Positions 33,088 to 45,620 of a stretch of 64,000 nt of DNA are shown here, one piece after another; the stretch's first letter is position 1; each line of letters starts with the position of its first letter. Source of the DNA: Diatrype stigma (lineage: Eukaryota > Ascomycota > Sordariomycetes > Xylariales > Diatrypaceae); NCBI GenBank assembly GCA_022225965.2, contig JAKJXP020000069.1:184564-248563 (forward strand). Direction: 5' to 3'. Both the position numbers and the translations under genes were made by a program. Below the pieces are notes generated by a model, which was given only the letters and a program-made list of their open reading frames with translations, did not search any database and had not been told where the DNA came from.

Positions 33088-35722
33088 CTATATATATAAC
33101 GCGCCATCTTCAGGTTGTGAAATGTAGCTCTCTTCGTCCCCAAATCCTAGGTGCTGCACTTGTTCCTCAGTTGAGAGCATGCCTGCGAGATGGGAAGGCA
33201 TTTTCACAACCCCCCATCGCAGCTTTCTTCGTGTAAGGGCCTTCAGATACTCGCTGGAATCTTCGTCGTCCCCCGGATGTAGGAATTCGTGTGGCTCATC
33301 CATGGCCTCATTCTCTGTATTTGTTAAAATTCATTGTGCGTAACATGCAAAGACAGGAAGAGGATCTTGGTTTGACTCTGTTGTCTTTTTTCATTGGCGT
33401 GACTTACCTCCAAGTGTTGAACGCGAGTTTGTGTGGCACGCAGCAGATAGGACAAGCGAGTTACAGCCTCCGGGAACCATGACGCTAGGAACATTTTGTA
33501 GACTGAATACCACGGGTAAGGTTATCAGCACCGAGCTTATGATCAACATTGTCAATGTCGCCGCCGCGGAGAAGCCTATAGCAATGAACGGATCTCCGTG
33601 CAGTCCAAAATATTCCTTCAATTTAGACAGTGTGCCGTAATCCACCCAATAGCCTAATAGCGTCGGTCAGCACATAGAATATTCAAAATAATTGGTATTA
33701 CAATAAAGCTTACCGCCATCTATAATGTAGAGGAACATCGCGTTAGACACCATCCAGTGCATACATGCACTGGTGATTAAGAAGGGGATGCTGTATTTGT
33801 ACGGCAGTTGCAGTCTATAGCTTGCAAGCTGCTCACCAACTGGATATGATACTCGTAGAGGCCTATGTGATAGTTCAAATGAATTCCACTCTAGCTCTAC
33901 TTTCAGACGAGTAAAGAAAGAATTGAACGAGAAGTAGCAGAAGGATAGAATAATTTGTGGCAGATTGACGACAACGAGAGTCCCGAGAAATGAATCTATA
34001 TAGCGAAGGTCCAACGTGACTTCTACGTCATCAGAGTTTCCAAATGTGCTCTTGCTATGAATAATTAAAAATTGATTCTCTTATTGAATATTGGGTTCCA
34101 GCGTGAAGTGCTTCACAGCGCTGGTATGCCAAATGAGGAAAAATGGGGAAATTAAAGACTCACAAACTGTTCAGATTTTCCCGATATGACCGAATGGTAC
34201 ACCACAATAAAACAAGAATAGGTGCTACGATTAATACGTAGGTGCGGCTCCAGGCGACACGGGGGACGATTGAGATGAGCCGGTGTGTTTTGCCATCCCA
34301 TCTGCGTGGCGTTAGAGTAGATAGAAGACCAGCGTTAGCCGCGGCGCCACCCCACCGTCTCCGGCGCTTATACTCAAGTCGTAGGCTATCCGTATAGTTA
34401 AGGGTGCCCAGTCCGGCAGTCCTCATGTCCGGCACTAAGATAAAAGATTCCAGAGCGTCTCCTGGGGTAACAAGCGATGTGTGAGGTAATCGTAGCACCA
34501 CTAGGGTACAGCAGATAATCTTCGCAAGGACGCAAACCATAACAGTAAACAGTAGCATGTTAGATAGCCCAATTTTGCAACTATATGCCAGTGGCTGAGC
34601 CCGGCAATATCGAACCTTTAACTCGTTCAGTTGTTCGTTGTAAGCTGGATCTCCCAGTTTGAAAGGGTAAGGTTCATGTCGAAAAGTAATGCTCCAATTT
34701 GGCTCAACTGGGACTGCATCGTCCATAATCTCTTGACTGTTGATTAACCCAAGTGCCCCGTCGCATGAATTTTCGCATGATCTGCCGGAATATACTGGAA
34801 GTTTTTGTCTCCCCACAGAAGAACACTTGGTCGAATACCATAAAGAGTTAAGTTCATCTGGCGGCACTAATGGATCCCAAGAAGCCGAGCGATTACTTCC
34901 TGGTTGAAAGTCGAATGTGTGAGACCGGGTCCAGCCTGAGGGATCTCCTGTTCCACTTTCCACTATAACTACCACGTCCCGGTACCTCGTCTTCGGCTTA
35001 CATGACTTGTATTCGGCTTGGCATTCTGCAGGCTCTAGCCGTTCCCATGTCCCTGCGTCTTTTGCTGTTGCACTGAGGTTGCGAACATAAGATGATGGTA
35101 AGCCATCGATCAAATTTACTGGATCCCCATACCCTAACCGTTCAGAGAGGTTAATAGGATCATAGTCAGGGCCCGGCAAGCCAGGTAATGCTAAACTTGA
35201 TCCAGGTGGGAAGAATCTTGCACCCTTTAGAAATGCTTCCGTCGCAATTGTAAGAGACCATTCGCGACCTTGGAAACCTGTCTGAAATATAGCACTGTTG
35301 AAGAAGAGATGCAAAGGAATTGAAGTAACCAGGAGTCCAAGCCAGCAAGCTACCTTGAAGGGCGACAAAAATAGTATGTTCTTGATAGATGGTATTCCGA
35401 TATCCAAAGATCGTAGATTCGCATGAGCTTTGTCGACCTCAACCCGGGATGGTGAACTCAGGACTTGCATAAAGAAATTGGAGGAAGCCAGGACTGCGGT
35501 AGCCACTAAATTGATTAACAAATGTAGGAAAGTGTTTAGCTTCGATGCGTCGTTACAGTCACCTTCGAATATGATTGTAGATCCGTGTAAAGAAGCCGAC
35601 GGTTGGGATAAGCTGATCAATAAGCAAATGAGCAGCAACAATCCACATATAGAGGTGAGAACAATGTTGATTGTTCCCATTCGGCGCCACTTCTCATGGG
35701 AAAACATTCGCTTCTTGGCCAT
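33088..35722 (-). CDS. DUF6536 family multi-pass membrane protein
   Basis: Four minus-strand exons (35722-34164, 34054-33714, 33653-33408, 33314-33088) join in frame to 790 aa. The N-terminal helix (INIVLTSICGLLLLICLLIS) and the phrases CNDASKLNTFLHLLINLVAT and LSSPSRVEVDKAHA fit the DUF6536 domain found only in fungi. A roughly 250-residue Cys- and Asn-rich, probably extracellular segment follows (NRSASWDPLVPPDE, several N-x-S/T sites). The C-terminal half has about six further helices (LLFTVMVCVLAKIICCTLVV, YVLIVAPILVLLWCTI, TLVVVNLPQIILSFCYFSF and FIAIGFSAAATLTMLII) and ends in an acidic cytoplasmic tail (PGDDEDSSEY). Function is unknown. The gene is divergent from the small membrane protein at 36285 with 562 bp between the starts. 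Confidence 0.88.
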
Positions 35723-36284
35723 GGTGATAGGGAATACACTGGGAACGCTCTTTTGGTCTAAGAGTGCAGGTGTGGGGAGTTGTCAACTATTCTTTCGGTT
35801 GTGCGGATGCTATTGTAGGTATATATACAGATGTGGTTGTACAGATTCTATTAATATTGTAGCCTGCTTGACGCATATATGCGCAGTCATAAGCACCATT
35901 GTGTCATTGGTGACACGAAAATCCTGAAAGGATTCGGAATAGGAGGTGGTACTTACGCCCTCGGCAAGTCATAAGCCTTGGTAATACTTAGAAACAATGT
36001 CTAACAGTCCACAAGACCATGTTTTGAAACGTGCTTTTCGACTGCGGCAAGGCGTTCTCGAGTCTATAAATATAAATACGCCAAGCCGTTGCTTACACGC
36101 ATCCCATACCCATGACTTTTGTTAAATCTTGAGGCATCTCTAGAAGACACTCATTCTTCTCACCCACACAAACAATCAACACTGACATAGGATGTCTATT
36201 ATCTCAGTTCCTAACGAGTACAGACGAGAAATAACTACAGAAGCCTAGAAACATAAGATACAAAGAAGGTTTAAACAAATATCA
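35723..36284. promoter_or_regulatory. Divergent promoter region of two membrane-protein genes
   Basis: This 562-bp interval lies between the starts of the DUF6536 gene (minus) and the small membrane protein gene (plus). No other gene is visible. No specific regulatory motif is recognised. Confidence 0.45.
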
Positions 36285-37117
36285 TTGGGATTTCTTTCTA
36301 CGCCTGTTGACCAGCCACAACTGAAATACGAGATGAATCCGCCAAACACGAGAAGCTATACAGGAAGAATGTCCCTGTCATGTTGTCAGTTCAATCACTT
36401 TCACGCTACTTTGCGTGTAATTCGAATCCTTTCAGCAGCTGCGGGGCTGGTGGTGCATTCTCTTTACACAATGGAACCCATTAATATCATTATGGTATGT
36501 ATGTGCGCCAGGCTCACAGTCTTGATCAAACCACTTACCATATCTTGTTTACTCTTAGCTTGGCATCTTTATTCTATGGGATATGGGCCAAGTAGCTAGC
36601 TCGGGGTTCGGTCCTGGCGCTGAGATTGAATTTCAGCTTCCGACAGTCATCGAATGTCTTATCGTTCTTTTTTCACTCACTTTGATTGGGCTCAATATTG
36701 CCCTTCCAAGACACAATCCTTCATTACTGTACTCATATCCTTTTGAGGATCCCTACGATTACGAACGCCTTGCTATAGGACTTCTAATTGACGACATTGT
36801 GATCGTGTATGTCTAGACTATACAAAATACAAATGCACTCCCACTAACTAAGACTCTCGTGTAGTATCATAAGCACCGTTTTTGTATACCGAAACATCTC
36901 GACCTGGTCGTGGAAACGGGAATACTACATAAAGTCTCGGCCACTCATCGCGTTCACAGCAGAAGGAGACCCCATTGCGGTGCTCCCTCATGCCGAGGAT
37001 TTGGTACAACAAAACTTATCTACTCTCTCGATCGACTCTCTTTTACAGCCTTCGGCTTCGGGGGTTTCGCTAAACAATATGGTTTTGGCTGAACATACCA
37101 CGGAACCTGTTGTGTGA
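36285..37117 (+). CDS. Small membrane protein of unknown function
   Basis: Three exons (36285-36494, 36559-36806, 36865-37117) join in frame to 236 aa. Helices are visible near residues 40-60 (LRVIRILSAAAGLVVHSLYT), 70-80 and 100-120 (VIECLIVLFSLTLIGLNIAL), and a fourth around LLIDDIVIVIISTVFVYRNI, which crosses the second splice. The C-terminal 70 residues are soluble (EGDPIAVLPHAEDL...). I recognise no family. All three introns and joins are GT-AG and preserve frame, which supports a real gene. The start is uncertain: ATGs at 36285 and 36333 both work. Sharing a promoter with the DUF6536 gene makes a joint role possible but unproven. Confidence 0.65.
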
Positions 37118-37641
37118 GGATTTTATGGTGAAAGTATACCATCACGGTTTAGAGTCTTTCCGTTCACGCGCGAATCATGCGATCATTGCGATGATATATT
37201 GCAGCTGGTGCTACGAACATGATTTCAGATTACAATTCCCGGACATTTATGCATGTGCGATTGATGTCTTGAAGTTCGTCCGGCAGTATGCGGGGAAGAC
37301 GGACTCTAGGTCTATTTTCAAGATTTATTAATATAAAGCACCTATATTATAAGTTGCTTTTGTCGAAAAGGGGGTAACCGAAGTCATGCCGATAAAGAAC
37401 TAGCGATTCGCGCCTAGTTAGACCCCCTGACCCCGACCCCAGTTGCTGAAATGCAGGGATGTTAACATTGCTAAGTGGGCTGGTGGAGGATGCAGACCCT
37501 ATTTTTAACAAAACGGGTCGGGTCAGGAGCTTCAGTGTTTATTTACACCTACATTCCTTTCGGCATACGATATCTTTGTCATTATCGCAACCGTTGTATT
37601 TGGTGCTCAGCTAGACTACCTACTCTGTTTCTGATCATTGT
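37118..37641. other. Intergenic between small membrane protein and F-box-like gene
   Basis: Nothing is supported in this 524-bp interval apart from likely 3' and 5' untranslated sequence. Confidence 0.45.
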
Positions 37642-38457
37642 GTGCATGTTTCTCCGAGCGATCCATTAGCTGGCGAGCCCGATACATCCGCCTCTGCCTG
37701 TCGCTCAATGTCTCAGTGGGGCAGAAAAGGAATCAGCAAACGGATACTTGGCACCGGAGAGCTTACGAATAGAGCCTGGCACATCAATGTCTTGGCCAGG
37801 AAGCCTAAAAGAGTACCTAGTCTTCCACTCGAGCTATGGATGAAAATCATTCGTTACATCACCGACCGTGAGGAGGCCGCCGGCGACCCGATCGGCGGCA
37901 TGCTCTATCTGTGGCTCCGCGTGCGCGCCGTCTCGCACCACCTACGCACCGCCGTCGAGCTCGTCTTCCGGGACCTCTACCTGAAGCAGGTCTTCGTCGG
38001 TCAGGCCAACATATCGCCATCCAAGCTCAACGCGCAAATCACGTGGTTTCCATACGCCCGACTCGCGGAGGCGGAGGAGGAGCGGAGTCTGAGGAGGGGC
38101 GAGCGCGCCATCTTCGCGTCTAACGATTTCTGGGGCGGGCGCTTGGGGACTGCCGTAACCGCCGCCGCCGCCGCCCCGCCACAGCAGCAACAGCAGCAGC
38201 AGGACCAGGAGGGCGAACTTCAGGACCTGGCCGTCTGGCTCCCGCCGGACCGGAACTTGGATTTCATCCAGATTGCCGACATAGACGTCAACCACAGCCG
38301 GAGGGAGGTCATGCTGGATTGGCGGGACGTGTTCAGCGCTTTCGTGCCGAAGGTGGCGCGACGCCGGGCGCGCGAGAGGCGGAACCCGCCGTCCCAATTT
38401 CAATTTCGACCGCGTGTCGCATACAGGGTTTCCAAGAACCCCCGGTTTTCATATTGA
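37642..38457 (+). CDS. F-box-like protein
   Basis: One uninterrupted frame encodes 271 aa. Residues about 57-75 read VPSLPLELWMKIIRYI, the typical fungal F-box start (LPxELWxxIIRYL), followed by LRVRAVSHHLRTAVELVFRD. A polyQ stretch of seven Gln after APP lies near residues 180-186, encoded by CAG/CAA triplets at about 38180-38205. The C-terminus is basic (VARRRARERRNPP). F-box proteins link substrates to SCF ubiquitin ligases through Skp1; the C-terminal substrate domain here is not recognised. An internal ATG at 37708 (MSQWGRKG) is an alternative start and fits better with the conserved region. The codon usage is strongly GC3-rich from residue 75 on, which also produces long antisense frames. 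Confidence 0.7.
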   Translation: MHVSPSDPLAGEPDTSASACRSMSQWGRKGISKRILGTGELTNRAWHINVLARKPKRVPSLPLELWMKIIRYITDREEAAGDPIGGMLYLWLRVRAVSHHLRTAVELVFRDLYLKQVFVGQANISPSKLNAQITWFPYARLAEAEEERSLRRGERAIFASNDFWGGRLGTAVTAAAAAPPQQQQQQQDQEGELQDLAVWLPPDRNLDFIQIADIDVNHSRREVMLDWRDVFSAFVPKVARRRARERRNPPSQFQFRPRVAYRVSKNPRFSY

Positions 38458-39272
38458 GGTTATTCGGACCGCAAGTCATCGAAATGCCCTTCGTACGCAG
38501 AGTTTTCCTAGTCTAGAACGAGAGGGGGTGGAGGTATTGGTAGCATTGGCGAGGTTATCTGTGCATGCAAGTTTTAGGGTATCTTGCCTTTCGTCCATTT
38601 GTCTAAGTTGCATAGCCAGGTCATCGACAGCAATGGTCGCGGGTTCATGGTATATATGAGAGCAAGAAATGGGTAATGGTATTTTAGACGGTGGAGTAAT
38701 ATAGGTTCATAGGTAGCTGTAATAAGAGTCGGTAGTTATACGGTGCCCATAAGCCCCTCAACGCTATAGATTCCAGTACTGAAAGGACTCACGCATCAGA
38801 TTGGTCTTTCCTCCCTGTGAAAATATACATCATGACGCATCCCTCCATCTCGACATGCGTCCCAGGCTCAGTCCCTACCTGGTAGCCACCTGGTAGCTCT
38901 GAGGGTAACTCGACCCCTGCATCTTACTGTAGAACCTTATCTATCGGGCCCAAACGGTCGAGACATCAACACCCCGCGTTCTGCGGTGAAGCTTCAAGCG
39001 ACCTCCCCCGCATCTTTGGAATCGCTTGCTTCTCATTCGATGATGGTGTCTGCATGACAGTGCAGCTGAAGAGATGACTCCCCTGTCAAGATGTAGATAA
39101 GAAGTGAATAGGTATGAATGATGCTATGTGATAACTCGAAACTGTAGACATGAGAGATAAGCCTGCAATGCATCGAGATCGGATGACATTAGCTTGAAGC
39201 ACCCGCTTCCTTCTGCCTACTTTATAGTATATTCCAACACCTTTTGGCATCCAGCCGGTCAGCATAGAGAAT
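38458..39272. other. Upstream region of the siderophore-type transporter gene
   Basis: There is no supported gene in these 815 bp. GATA-type sites near 39095-39160 are listed separately. Confidence 0.45.
39095..39160 (+). promoter_or_regulatory. Cluster of three HGATAR (GATA-factor) sites
   Basis: AGATAA at 39095-39100, TGATAA at 39129-39134 and AGATAA at 39155-39160 lie 113-178 bp before the start codon of the transporter. Siderophore transporter genes in ascomycetes are repressed in iron-replete cells by the GATA factor SreA/Sre, so these are plausible sites; HGATAR is common by chance and nitrogen GATA factors use it too. Confidence 0.35.
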
Positions 39273-41376
39273 ATGGTGACTCTATCAAACAGAGTCAATA
39301 AGGGGCTGCAATGGGCAATAGGTGCTGGCCCTATCGATGAACCACCATCTTCGGCGGCTGTCGCAGCAGTGAATACCCGAGGAACAGACAATCGAGATAC
39401 GTCCAATCGAAACGACGTTGATGATGAAAAGCAGGCAGCGCATTATCCAGTTGAAGCAGGTGTTCCGACCATTGAGGCGTCCCAAGTTCTCTGGGGCAAA
39501 ACTGGTCGATGGCTAATCATCATTGGGTAAGCAACGACGATGTACCTATGAACTCCTACAGAGAGCAGTGCAAATATAGCTATATGGAGGTTTCCGTATT
39601 AGTGCCAGGGGTGGTTCCAGGGTAGCCAGAGATCTACGCTCGACGATCACGTCCATGTAGATTTCACGAACCGGACAAGAAGCTGACCACATTTTAGACT
39701 ATGCCTAGTCATGATAATCTAGTAAGCGACATGACAATGGGATAATATTCGGCCAAATGTTGAGCCATACTTTGGCGTGCTCAGCGTGCTGACGTTGTTG
39801 CCCGCAGCGAGATCGACAACACCACCGTGTACATCTACCGGAACTACGCGGTGTCGGACTTCGACTCGCTCTCGCAGCTCGCGGCGCTCAGCACCGCCGG
39901 GACGATCGTGTTCGCGGCAGCGAAGCCGCCGATCGCGAAGCTGGCCAACGTCGCGGGGCGGGGGCCGACGTACGCGCTCGCCATCGCCTGCTACTGCCTC
40001 TCGTACGTGCTGATGGCGGCGTCGCGCCGCTTCGGCACCTACGCGGCGGGGACGGTGCTGTACTCGGTCGGGCAGTCGGGCACGAACCTGCTCAACGACA
40101 TCGTCATCGCCGACATCACGACGGCGCGCCAGCGCGCCCTCGGCATCGGCCTTTCCTTCTGGCCCTTCCTAATCACGCCCTGGACGTCGGCCCTCATCGT
40201 CGAGCGCGTCGTCGCCCCCGGGCCAGACGGCGGCATCGGCTGGCGCTGGGGCATCGGCATGCTGGCGATCCTCATGCCCTTCTGCGCCAGCTTCATCATC
40301 GCCACGCTCCTGTATTATCAGGGCAAGGCCAAGAGGCATGGGGCACAAACTCAGACTCTCGCGTCGCAGAAGTCCAAGGTGCGCATGACGGTGGATTCGC
40401 TGCGCGAGTTCTGCTCGCAGGTCGACGTCGGCGGTGTGGTGCTCTTCAGCGGCGGGCTCGCGCTACTCCTGCTGCCGCTCACGCTGGCGGCGACGACGCC
40501 TGCACAATGGCGCACGCCGTGGGTCGGCGGTCTACTCGCGGCCGGCGCAATCCTGCTCGTCGCCCTGCCCTTCTACGAGCACCGCGTGGCGCGACACCCG
40601 GTGGTGCCGCCGCGCTACTTCGCCAGCCGCACCATCGTGCTCTGCTTGGTACTCATTGCGCTGGACAACATCGTCTTCTCGGCGACGCACACGTATATCT
40701 ACGCGTGGGCGACGGTGGCAAAGGGCCTGGGCGCCCGCGACGCCACCTTCTTTACGTTTGTCAACGGCGTCACGCAGTGTCTTGTGGCCATCGCCGCCGG
40801 TTTCGCTATGCTCCGCTCCCGACGGTACAAGTGGGTATGCGTGTTGGGCAGTGCCGTGCGCCTGGCGGGTTACGGCGCCATGCTCCGGTTACGCGGGCCC
40901 GAGAACAGCACTGCTGAGATATTTGCTGTCCAGCTCGTCCAGGGCATCGGCTCCGGCATGGTGAGCACGACCCTGCTAGTCCCGGCACAGGTCGTCCTGC
41001 CACATCGCGATATGCCGCAGGTCACGGCCCTGGTCATCTGCTTCGCGTTCGTTGGTGGGAGCATCGGCTCCTGCATTGCCGGCGGCATCTATACGAATAC
41101 CCTGGAGCCGGCCTTGTGGAACTATTTGGGGAGCGGCACGACGGCCGAGACGGTGGCGGCGCTGGCGAACTCCATTACGGGGGTCGTGCCGGACTGGGGA
41201 ACCCCTGAAAGGGTCGCTGTTAGCTATGCAGTAAGTTTGGCAAGAATTTAGAGTCAGTCCATAGCTAATGGATTTAGTTCTCCGAAATTATGAAATATAT
41301 GACTTATGCCGCCGTCGGAACTTCCTCGATAGCCTTGCTTGGGTCGATATTTCTCTCAAACCACGAGTTACCGTGA
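39273..41376 (+). CDS. MFS transporter, siderophore iron transporter (SIT/ARN) type
   Basis: Four exons (39273-39526, 39698-39721, 39808-41230, 41278-41376) join in frame to 599 aa, the usual SIT length. The second exon is only 24 nt and supplies the end of helix 1 (GLCLVMIIYEIDN). After a hydrophilic 80-residue N-terminus there are about 14 hydrophobic segments. Family-like phrases are YEIDNTTVYIYRNYAVSDFD, KPPIAKLANVAGRGPTY, SVGQSGTNLLNDIVIADIT, GWRWGIGMLAILMPFCA and LALLLLPLTLA. SIT transporters import ferric siderophore chelates by proton symport; some members instead export peptides or toxins. The C-terminal exon ends SNHELP, a common SIT ending. The gene converges on the flavin oxidase gene. 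Confidence 0.9.
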
Positions 41377-42060
41377 GCCCCACTTAGATGTTGCAGTCGT
41401 GGAATGTATGGCTAACAGCTTCATAGGGATCGAAACAACCTTATGGAAGGGTGATCAACATCACAGTTGTCGAGGGGGGTGAACACTCTGGGCAACATGA
41501 GTATATAGAGGAAGGCATGAGGCGTGAGGGGCTTTTGATGGAAATAAAATATAGGAATCTTCACAGTAGCCTTCTGATATCTATCTGAAGATAACGTTGC
41601 TTGCCAGGTGCTTTTTGCCCGGTGTGATAAAGGAGCTGCTAGGTAGGGGAAAGGAATGAACAGAGTAAATCTCGAGCCTATGAAACCTATAGGGGAAGGC
41701 AGTGGCTATTATATAGCCATATAAGCCTGTCACTAGTGTATATGTGGGATCGTATGGGTCCTATGACCCCCTCGTACATTACCTAACCCCTGACATGGAT
41801 TTGTCAGGCCATTATTATCCCGAGTTCTCACATCAACGTTGTTGGCAAGTGATGTTTCGACAGTCTCCTTGGAGCCATGGTATGCAGCAAGCGAAAATGA
41901 TCTACATCTCTCATTGTTCCTACTAACATTAAACCCGCCGCTATTTCGAGGAGTTTAGCCAAACCATTGGTAGAACCTAAGCGGATTGACTCACATCAGC
42001 CCTGGTCATCCACGTAAGTACCTCTTGACGGCTGCGACTCAGTTGTGCGCGTGCATCCTT
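41377..42060. other. Convergent intergenic region
   Basis: The 684-bp interval between the 3' ends of the transporter and flavin oxidase genes holds nothing I can identify. Confidence 0.45.
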
Positions 42061-43948
42061 CTAGGCGTGTATCATGCATAGTCTCCCATCTTGGGCCACT
42101 TCCCATCTTTCACTCCCAACTGCTGTCGGTCCCCAGAACACTCCTTTCGGATCGTACTTCCGTTTGATAGCTAGGAGCTCGGCATAATTGTCCCCATAAA
42201 ATGTTCTCTGCCAGTTCGGCTGGTTAAAATCAGCTTCATTAAGATAGGCCGCAGGAACATCTGACAGCCTTTCCATAGCTGGCACTAAAACATTGGTCAC
42301 TAGCTGCTGGTCGGCGAGGTTGGCCGTCATATTGAGCCGGTCGTACATACTTCCAAGTAAGCATATTAGCAGACTTCAAGACATAATCGCACGGTGGTAC
42401 CTAGATATATAGGGTACAAAATGGGAATGAATAACGTACGTCCCGATAAAGGCTAGAAAAAGCGTATCGCGCCATGCAGGGTGGACCGAATTGGCAGAGA
42501 TTGGAGGTCGGCTAACGTCCATGCACACAGTCGCTAGAATACCGCCGTTACCGACCACGGACTTGATTGCATCGGTCAAGCTAGTCGTTGCGCTGTCCGA
42601 AGCTACCGAGGAACGTGGAACAAGGGTGCCTCCAAGGTTGAGCTCGGAGATGTTTACCTCTGGATTCATGGTATTGAAGGCGTCTTGATATGCCGGGTAG
42701 TCCCGCGTACTGAAAGCTATCCGGTGTTTTAGCTATGTGAAGACCACTTCGTTGACCATCCTCATCACTATGCTTACCATACGGGATACCGCTCTGATCA
42801 AGTGCCTGTAATGTAGGCGTCAGGAGCTCTCTGAACTCTTCAGCTGTTGCGTTCGGCAGGAACCCTTGCGGCATGAAGAAAGTGTTCCCAGGAAACAACT
42901 GCCAAAGGATTGTACCACCCGCGCTCTGGATTCCTGGGATATTTCGCAGCAGTATATGCATGATATCCCAGAAAGACTCTGACGGTTCGGTAAAGCTAAG
43001 CGTGGCGCCAGCTGTTGGCATATTTCTGTGAAGCTTGGCGGTCATGGAGAGAACCACGGCGTAAGTACCGCCCCCTCCACCGGAAAGGGCCCAGTATAAG
43101 TCCGAATTCTGCTCCGGTGTTGCTGTCAAGAGCTCCCCCGTCGCCGTGACCACCTCCCACTCGAGGACCTGGTCAGCAGCAAGCCCGAACAGGGATCCCA
43201 GGGGGCTGGTACCGCCGCCCTGCGCATAGCCGCCAGCGACGCCCACAGAAGGACAGTCTCCCGTAACCATAACAAACCCGTTCTCGTTGGCCAGTTCCTG
43301 CGCCTCGAAGCTTTGCACACCAGCACCCAGCTTGATTGCCTTTCCGGTATAAGCAGCGGAGTCATAGTCTAACAGTATTCGCTCCTTAAGATTATGTGTC
43401 CATAAAGCCAGCGCGCCGGCGCCCGTGGACTTTCTCATGTAATCGTGTCCCGTGTTGCGGATGACGAGCCGAATATTATGTTTCTCGCAGAAGGCGAGCA
43501 CAGCTCGATAATCCGACGCACCCGTCGCGTTGACCGCGTAGGCCACGTAGGCGCCGACGATGCACTGGGCATCGCGAGGCGTAAATGGATCGCAGCTCAT
43601 GTTGGCGAAGAACGCGGTCATGGGCGAGTGTGTGGTCTCGTAATGAAGCTCTGGCCATGCCCAGTTCTCCTGGATCCGAGCGCATTCCTCAGCGTCGTAA
43701 GAAACGCCCGGGAAGGTGTCGTGACAGGGGCTGGCGATCGGCACCGTAGCTATCAGTTTGCCGCCCACGGTCTCGTTCAAATAGTCCCACTCGGCCAAGG
43801 AGGGCCAACATTCGTCGCCCGGAAAGCAACGGCAATGTGGCTCCGCGGTGGAATGCGATCTCGCGAGCCAGAGGGCCCCTAAGGCGGCGAAAATCGATGT
43901 CGAAACTATGATTCTGGATGGGGAGATCCGGGAAGTACTCGGAGCCAT
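42061..43948 (-). CDS. FAD-linked oxidase, berberine-bridge-enzyme (BBE) type
   Basis: Three minus-strand exons (43948-42778, 42716-42440, 42349-42061) join in frame to 578 aa. The N-terminus has a hydrophobic stretch (IIVSTSIFAALGALWLA, residues 13-29), a signal peptide or membrane anchor. The FAD_binding_4 domain shows IRNTGHDYMRKSTGAGAL with His 168 and VTGDCPSVGVAGGYAQGGG with Cys 232, the pair that binds FAD through two covalent bonds in BBE-type enzymes. The C-terminal YDPKGVFWGPTAVGSERW is the BBE domain. Several N-x-S/T sites (NVSEL-like, NATA) fit secretion. Such enzymes oxidise alcohols, sugars or specialised metabolites with O2; the substrate is unknown. The start at 43948 is chosen because it gives the leader immediately before the hydrophobic stretch; ATGs further upstream lack support. 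Confidence 0.92.
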
Positions 43949-45620
43949 GATGAGGGAAGATTGAATAGTGATTAATGGTTTATCGCGATATGACGAACGA
44001 TGATGTGAGCAACGCTTCAGCTGAAGTCGGTGGGTGTGCCGGGCTAACACAATCCCCCATATCCGGTTTGAAGATGTCCAGTCTTGATATTAGCTTGAGG
44101 AAGAGTGCTTTGGAGCGTAAGCATCAACCACGTACGAAGAGCATAGCAAAGAGGGTGGTGTAGTAATATAGGGCCTTGCTGATCTACCTACCTGTATGCA
44201 CAAATCTTTCGTATATCGAGGCATGGGCGTCTAACCGCCTGAAGGTTGGAAGTGGAATGCACCAGTACCTACCTCCTTACTCTTATCCCTAAACGGTCGC
44301 GCTGTGCTGACCATACCAACCAGGCCCTGGTCAACATCTACTGCGATTGGTTGGTTACACGTGAGGCGCATAATGACGAAAGCTGTTGGACATGATCTAC
44401 ATGACCAACGAGGTATCTAGCAGAGGTGTTATAGTATAACTATAAGTACACTCTTTGTTTGCGCCTTGTCAAAATTCTTTGCGTAAGGAGGAAGAATGAA
44501 GCCGCAGGAAGTAAGGGGGTAAATCTCACCATTATATAGGTGGGTTAGCCCCACACAGTCGTTACTTCTACCCTACCACACATCAACAGCATAGTTTGGG
44601 TTTGCAATGTAGCGATACGTCCTAATAGTGACTTGGGGTTCCATATGTCCTTGCATGCTGGGTAGTATATCAATATAAGCCCTCGATATACGGTAGATAC
44701 AGATTGATAGCTTTGTTCCGTCTGCATCCCGTCTTGTTCAGCCCTTCTCAAGCCCTTCCCCTGGCGGGGTTTTCGTCTGGGTGATCCTCTGTGGACCGGG
44801 TATATCAGCGGCGGACATGATTCCGGAGCTGATTGCCATTGTTCTCGAAGCAATTCAACCATTGACTTTACCTGGACCATCGACACTACGGATTACAAGC
44901 TTTCGGTTCCCTCTCTTCTTTTCCGTATACATTGAGCGAGGATACTCGAGCATGTGTCATATAGACTCATATCCCTGACCTTGGGTACGTGTTGCCTTCC
45001 TAGTTTCCATCCCTTCTTCGCAACTGTGGATTCTAAGGCTTGATGGCTATTATCGCGATATAACTACGGGGAAGCTTGACTCTGTAGGTATAACCCTAGC
45101 TATCGATATTTCCATCATTCTATTGCCTATGCCGTTCCTATAGCGTCTAAATATGCGGTCTGCGCAACAAGATCGTCGTCAGCATATGGTTCAGTCAGTC
45201 TTGGCCTGATGTAGGTCTCGTTATGTACAGTAAGACCTACGGTACTCGGTACTTGAGGTTGCAGATGAGAGGGCGGGGTGCAGATGAGAGTTACACACGC
45301 AGGCCGTGGCCAACGTCTTATGCGGTTGGAGGGCGTAGGGTCGCAAAAGATATTGGCAAATATCTGACTCAGATGGGAACGCAACTGAAAGTCCGCGTAG
45401 CCTTTTAAGGGACTTTAGTTCTCTGATACCTCATATTGAGCACGCATAGGTATACCAACGGTCATCAACCTGCCTTATATCTGCTGCCTCTTCGCTTCCG
45501 TTCATCCATACTTTGTCTTTGCCTTGCAACTACGCCTTGCAACTAACTTCCCCCAACGCACGTCTTCATACCATCCGGGTATTGATTGGAAGAAGCGGGA
45601 GAAACCTCGAACCGAACACC
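43949..45620. other. Divergent region between flavin oxidase and SDR genes
   Basis: No gene is supported in these 1.67 kb. Short frames at 44545-44978 and 45127-45408 look accidental. The shared motif described at 45309-45351 lies here. Confidence 0.5.
45309..45351 (+). promoter_or_regulatory. Candidate regulatory motif shared with the monooxygenase promoter
   Basis: GCCAACGTCTT, then ATGCGGTTGG, then 10 nt later GTCGCAAAAGAT. The same three blocks occur at 14796-14832. The site lies about 270 bp upstream of the SDR start codon. Function is inferred from conservation between the two unrelated promoters. Confidence 0.45.

Noticed and set aside
40434..40964. Plus-strand frame of 176 codons inside the transporter
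   Set aside because: It is the +1 shadow of the transporter exon with Arg/Ser/Trp-rich nonsense composition.
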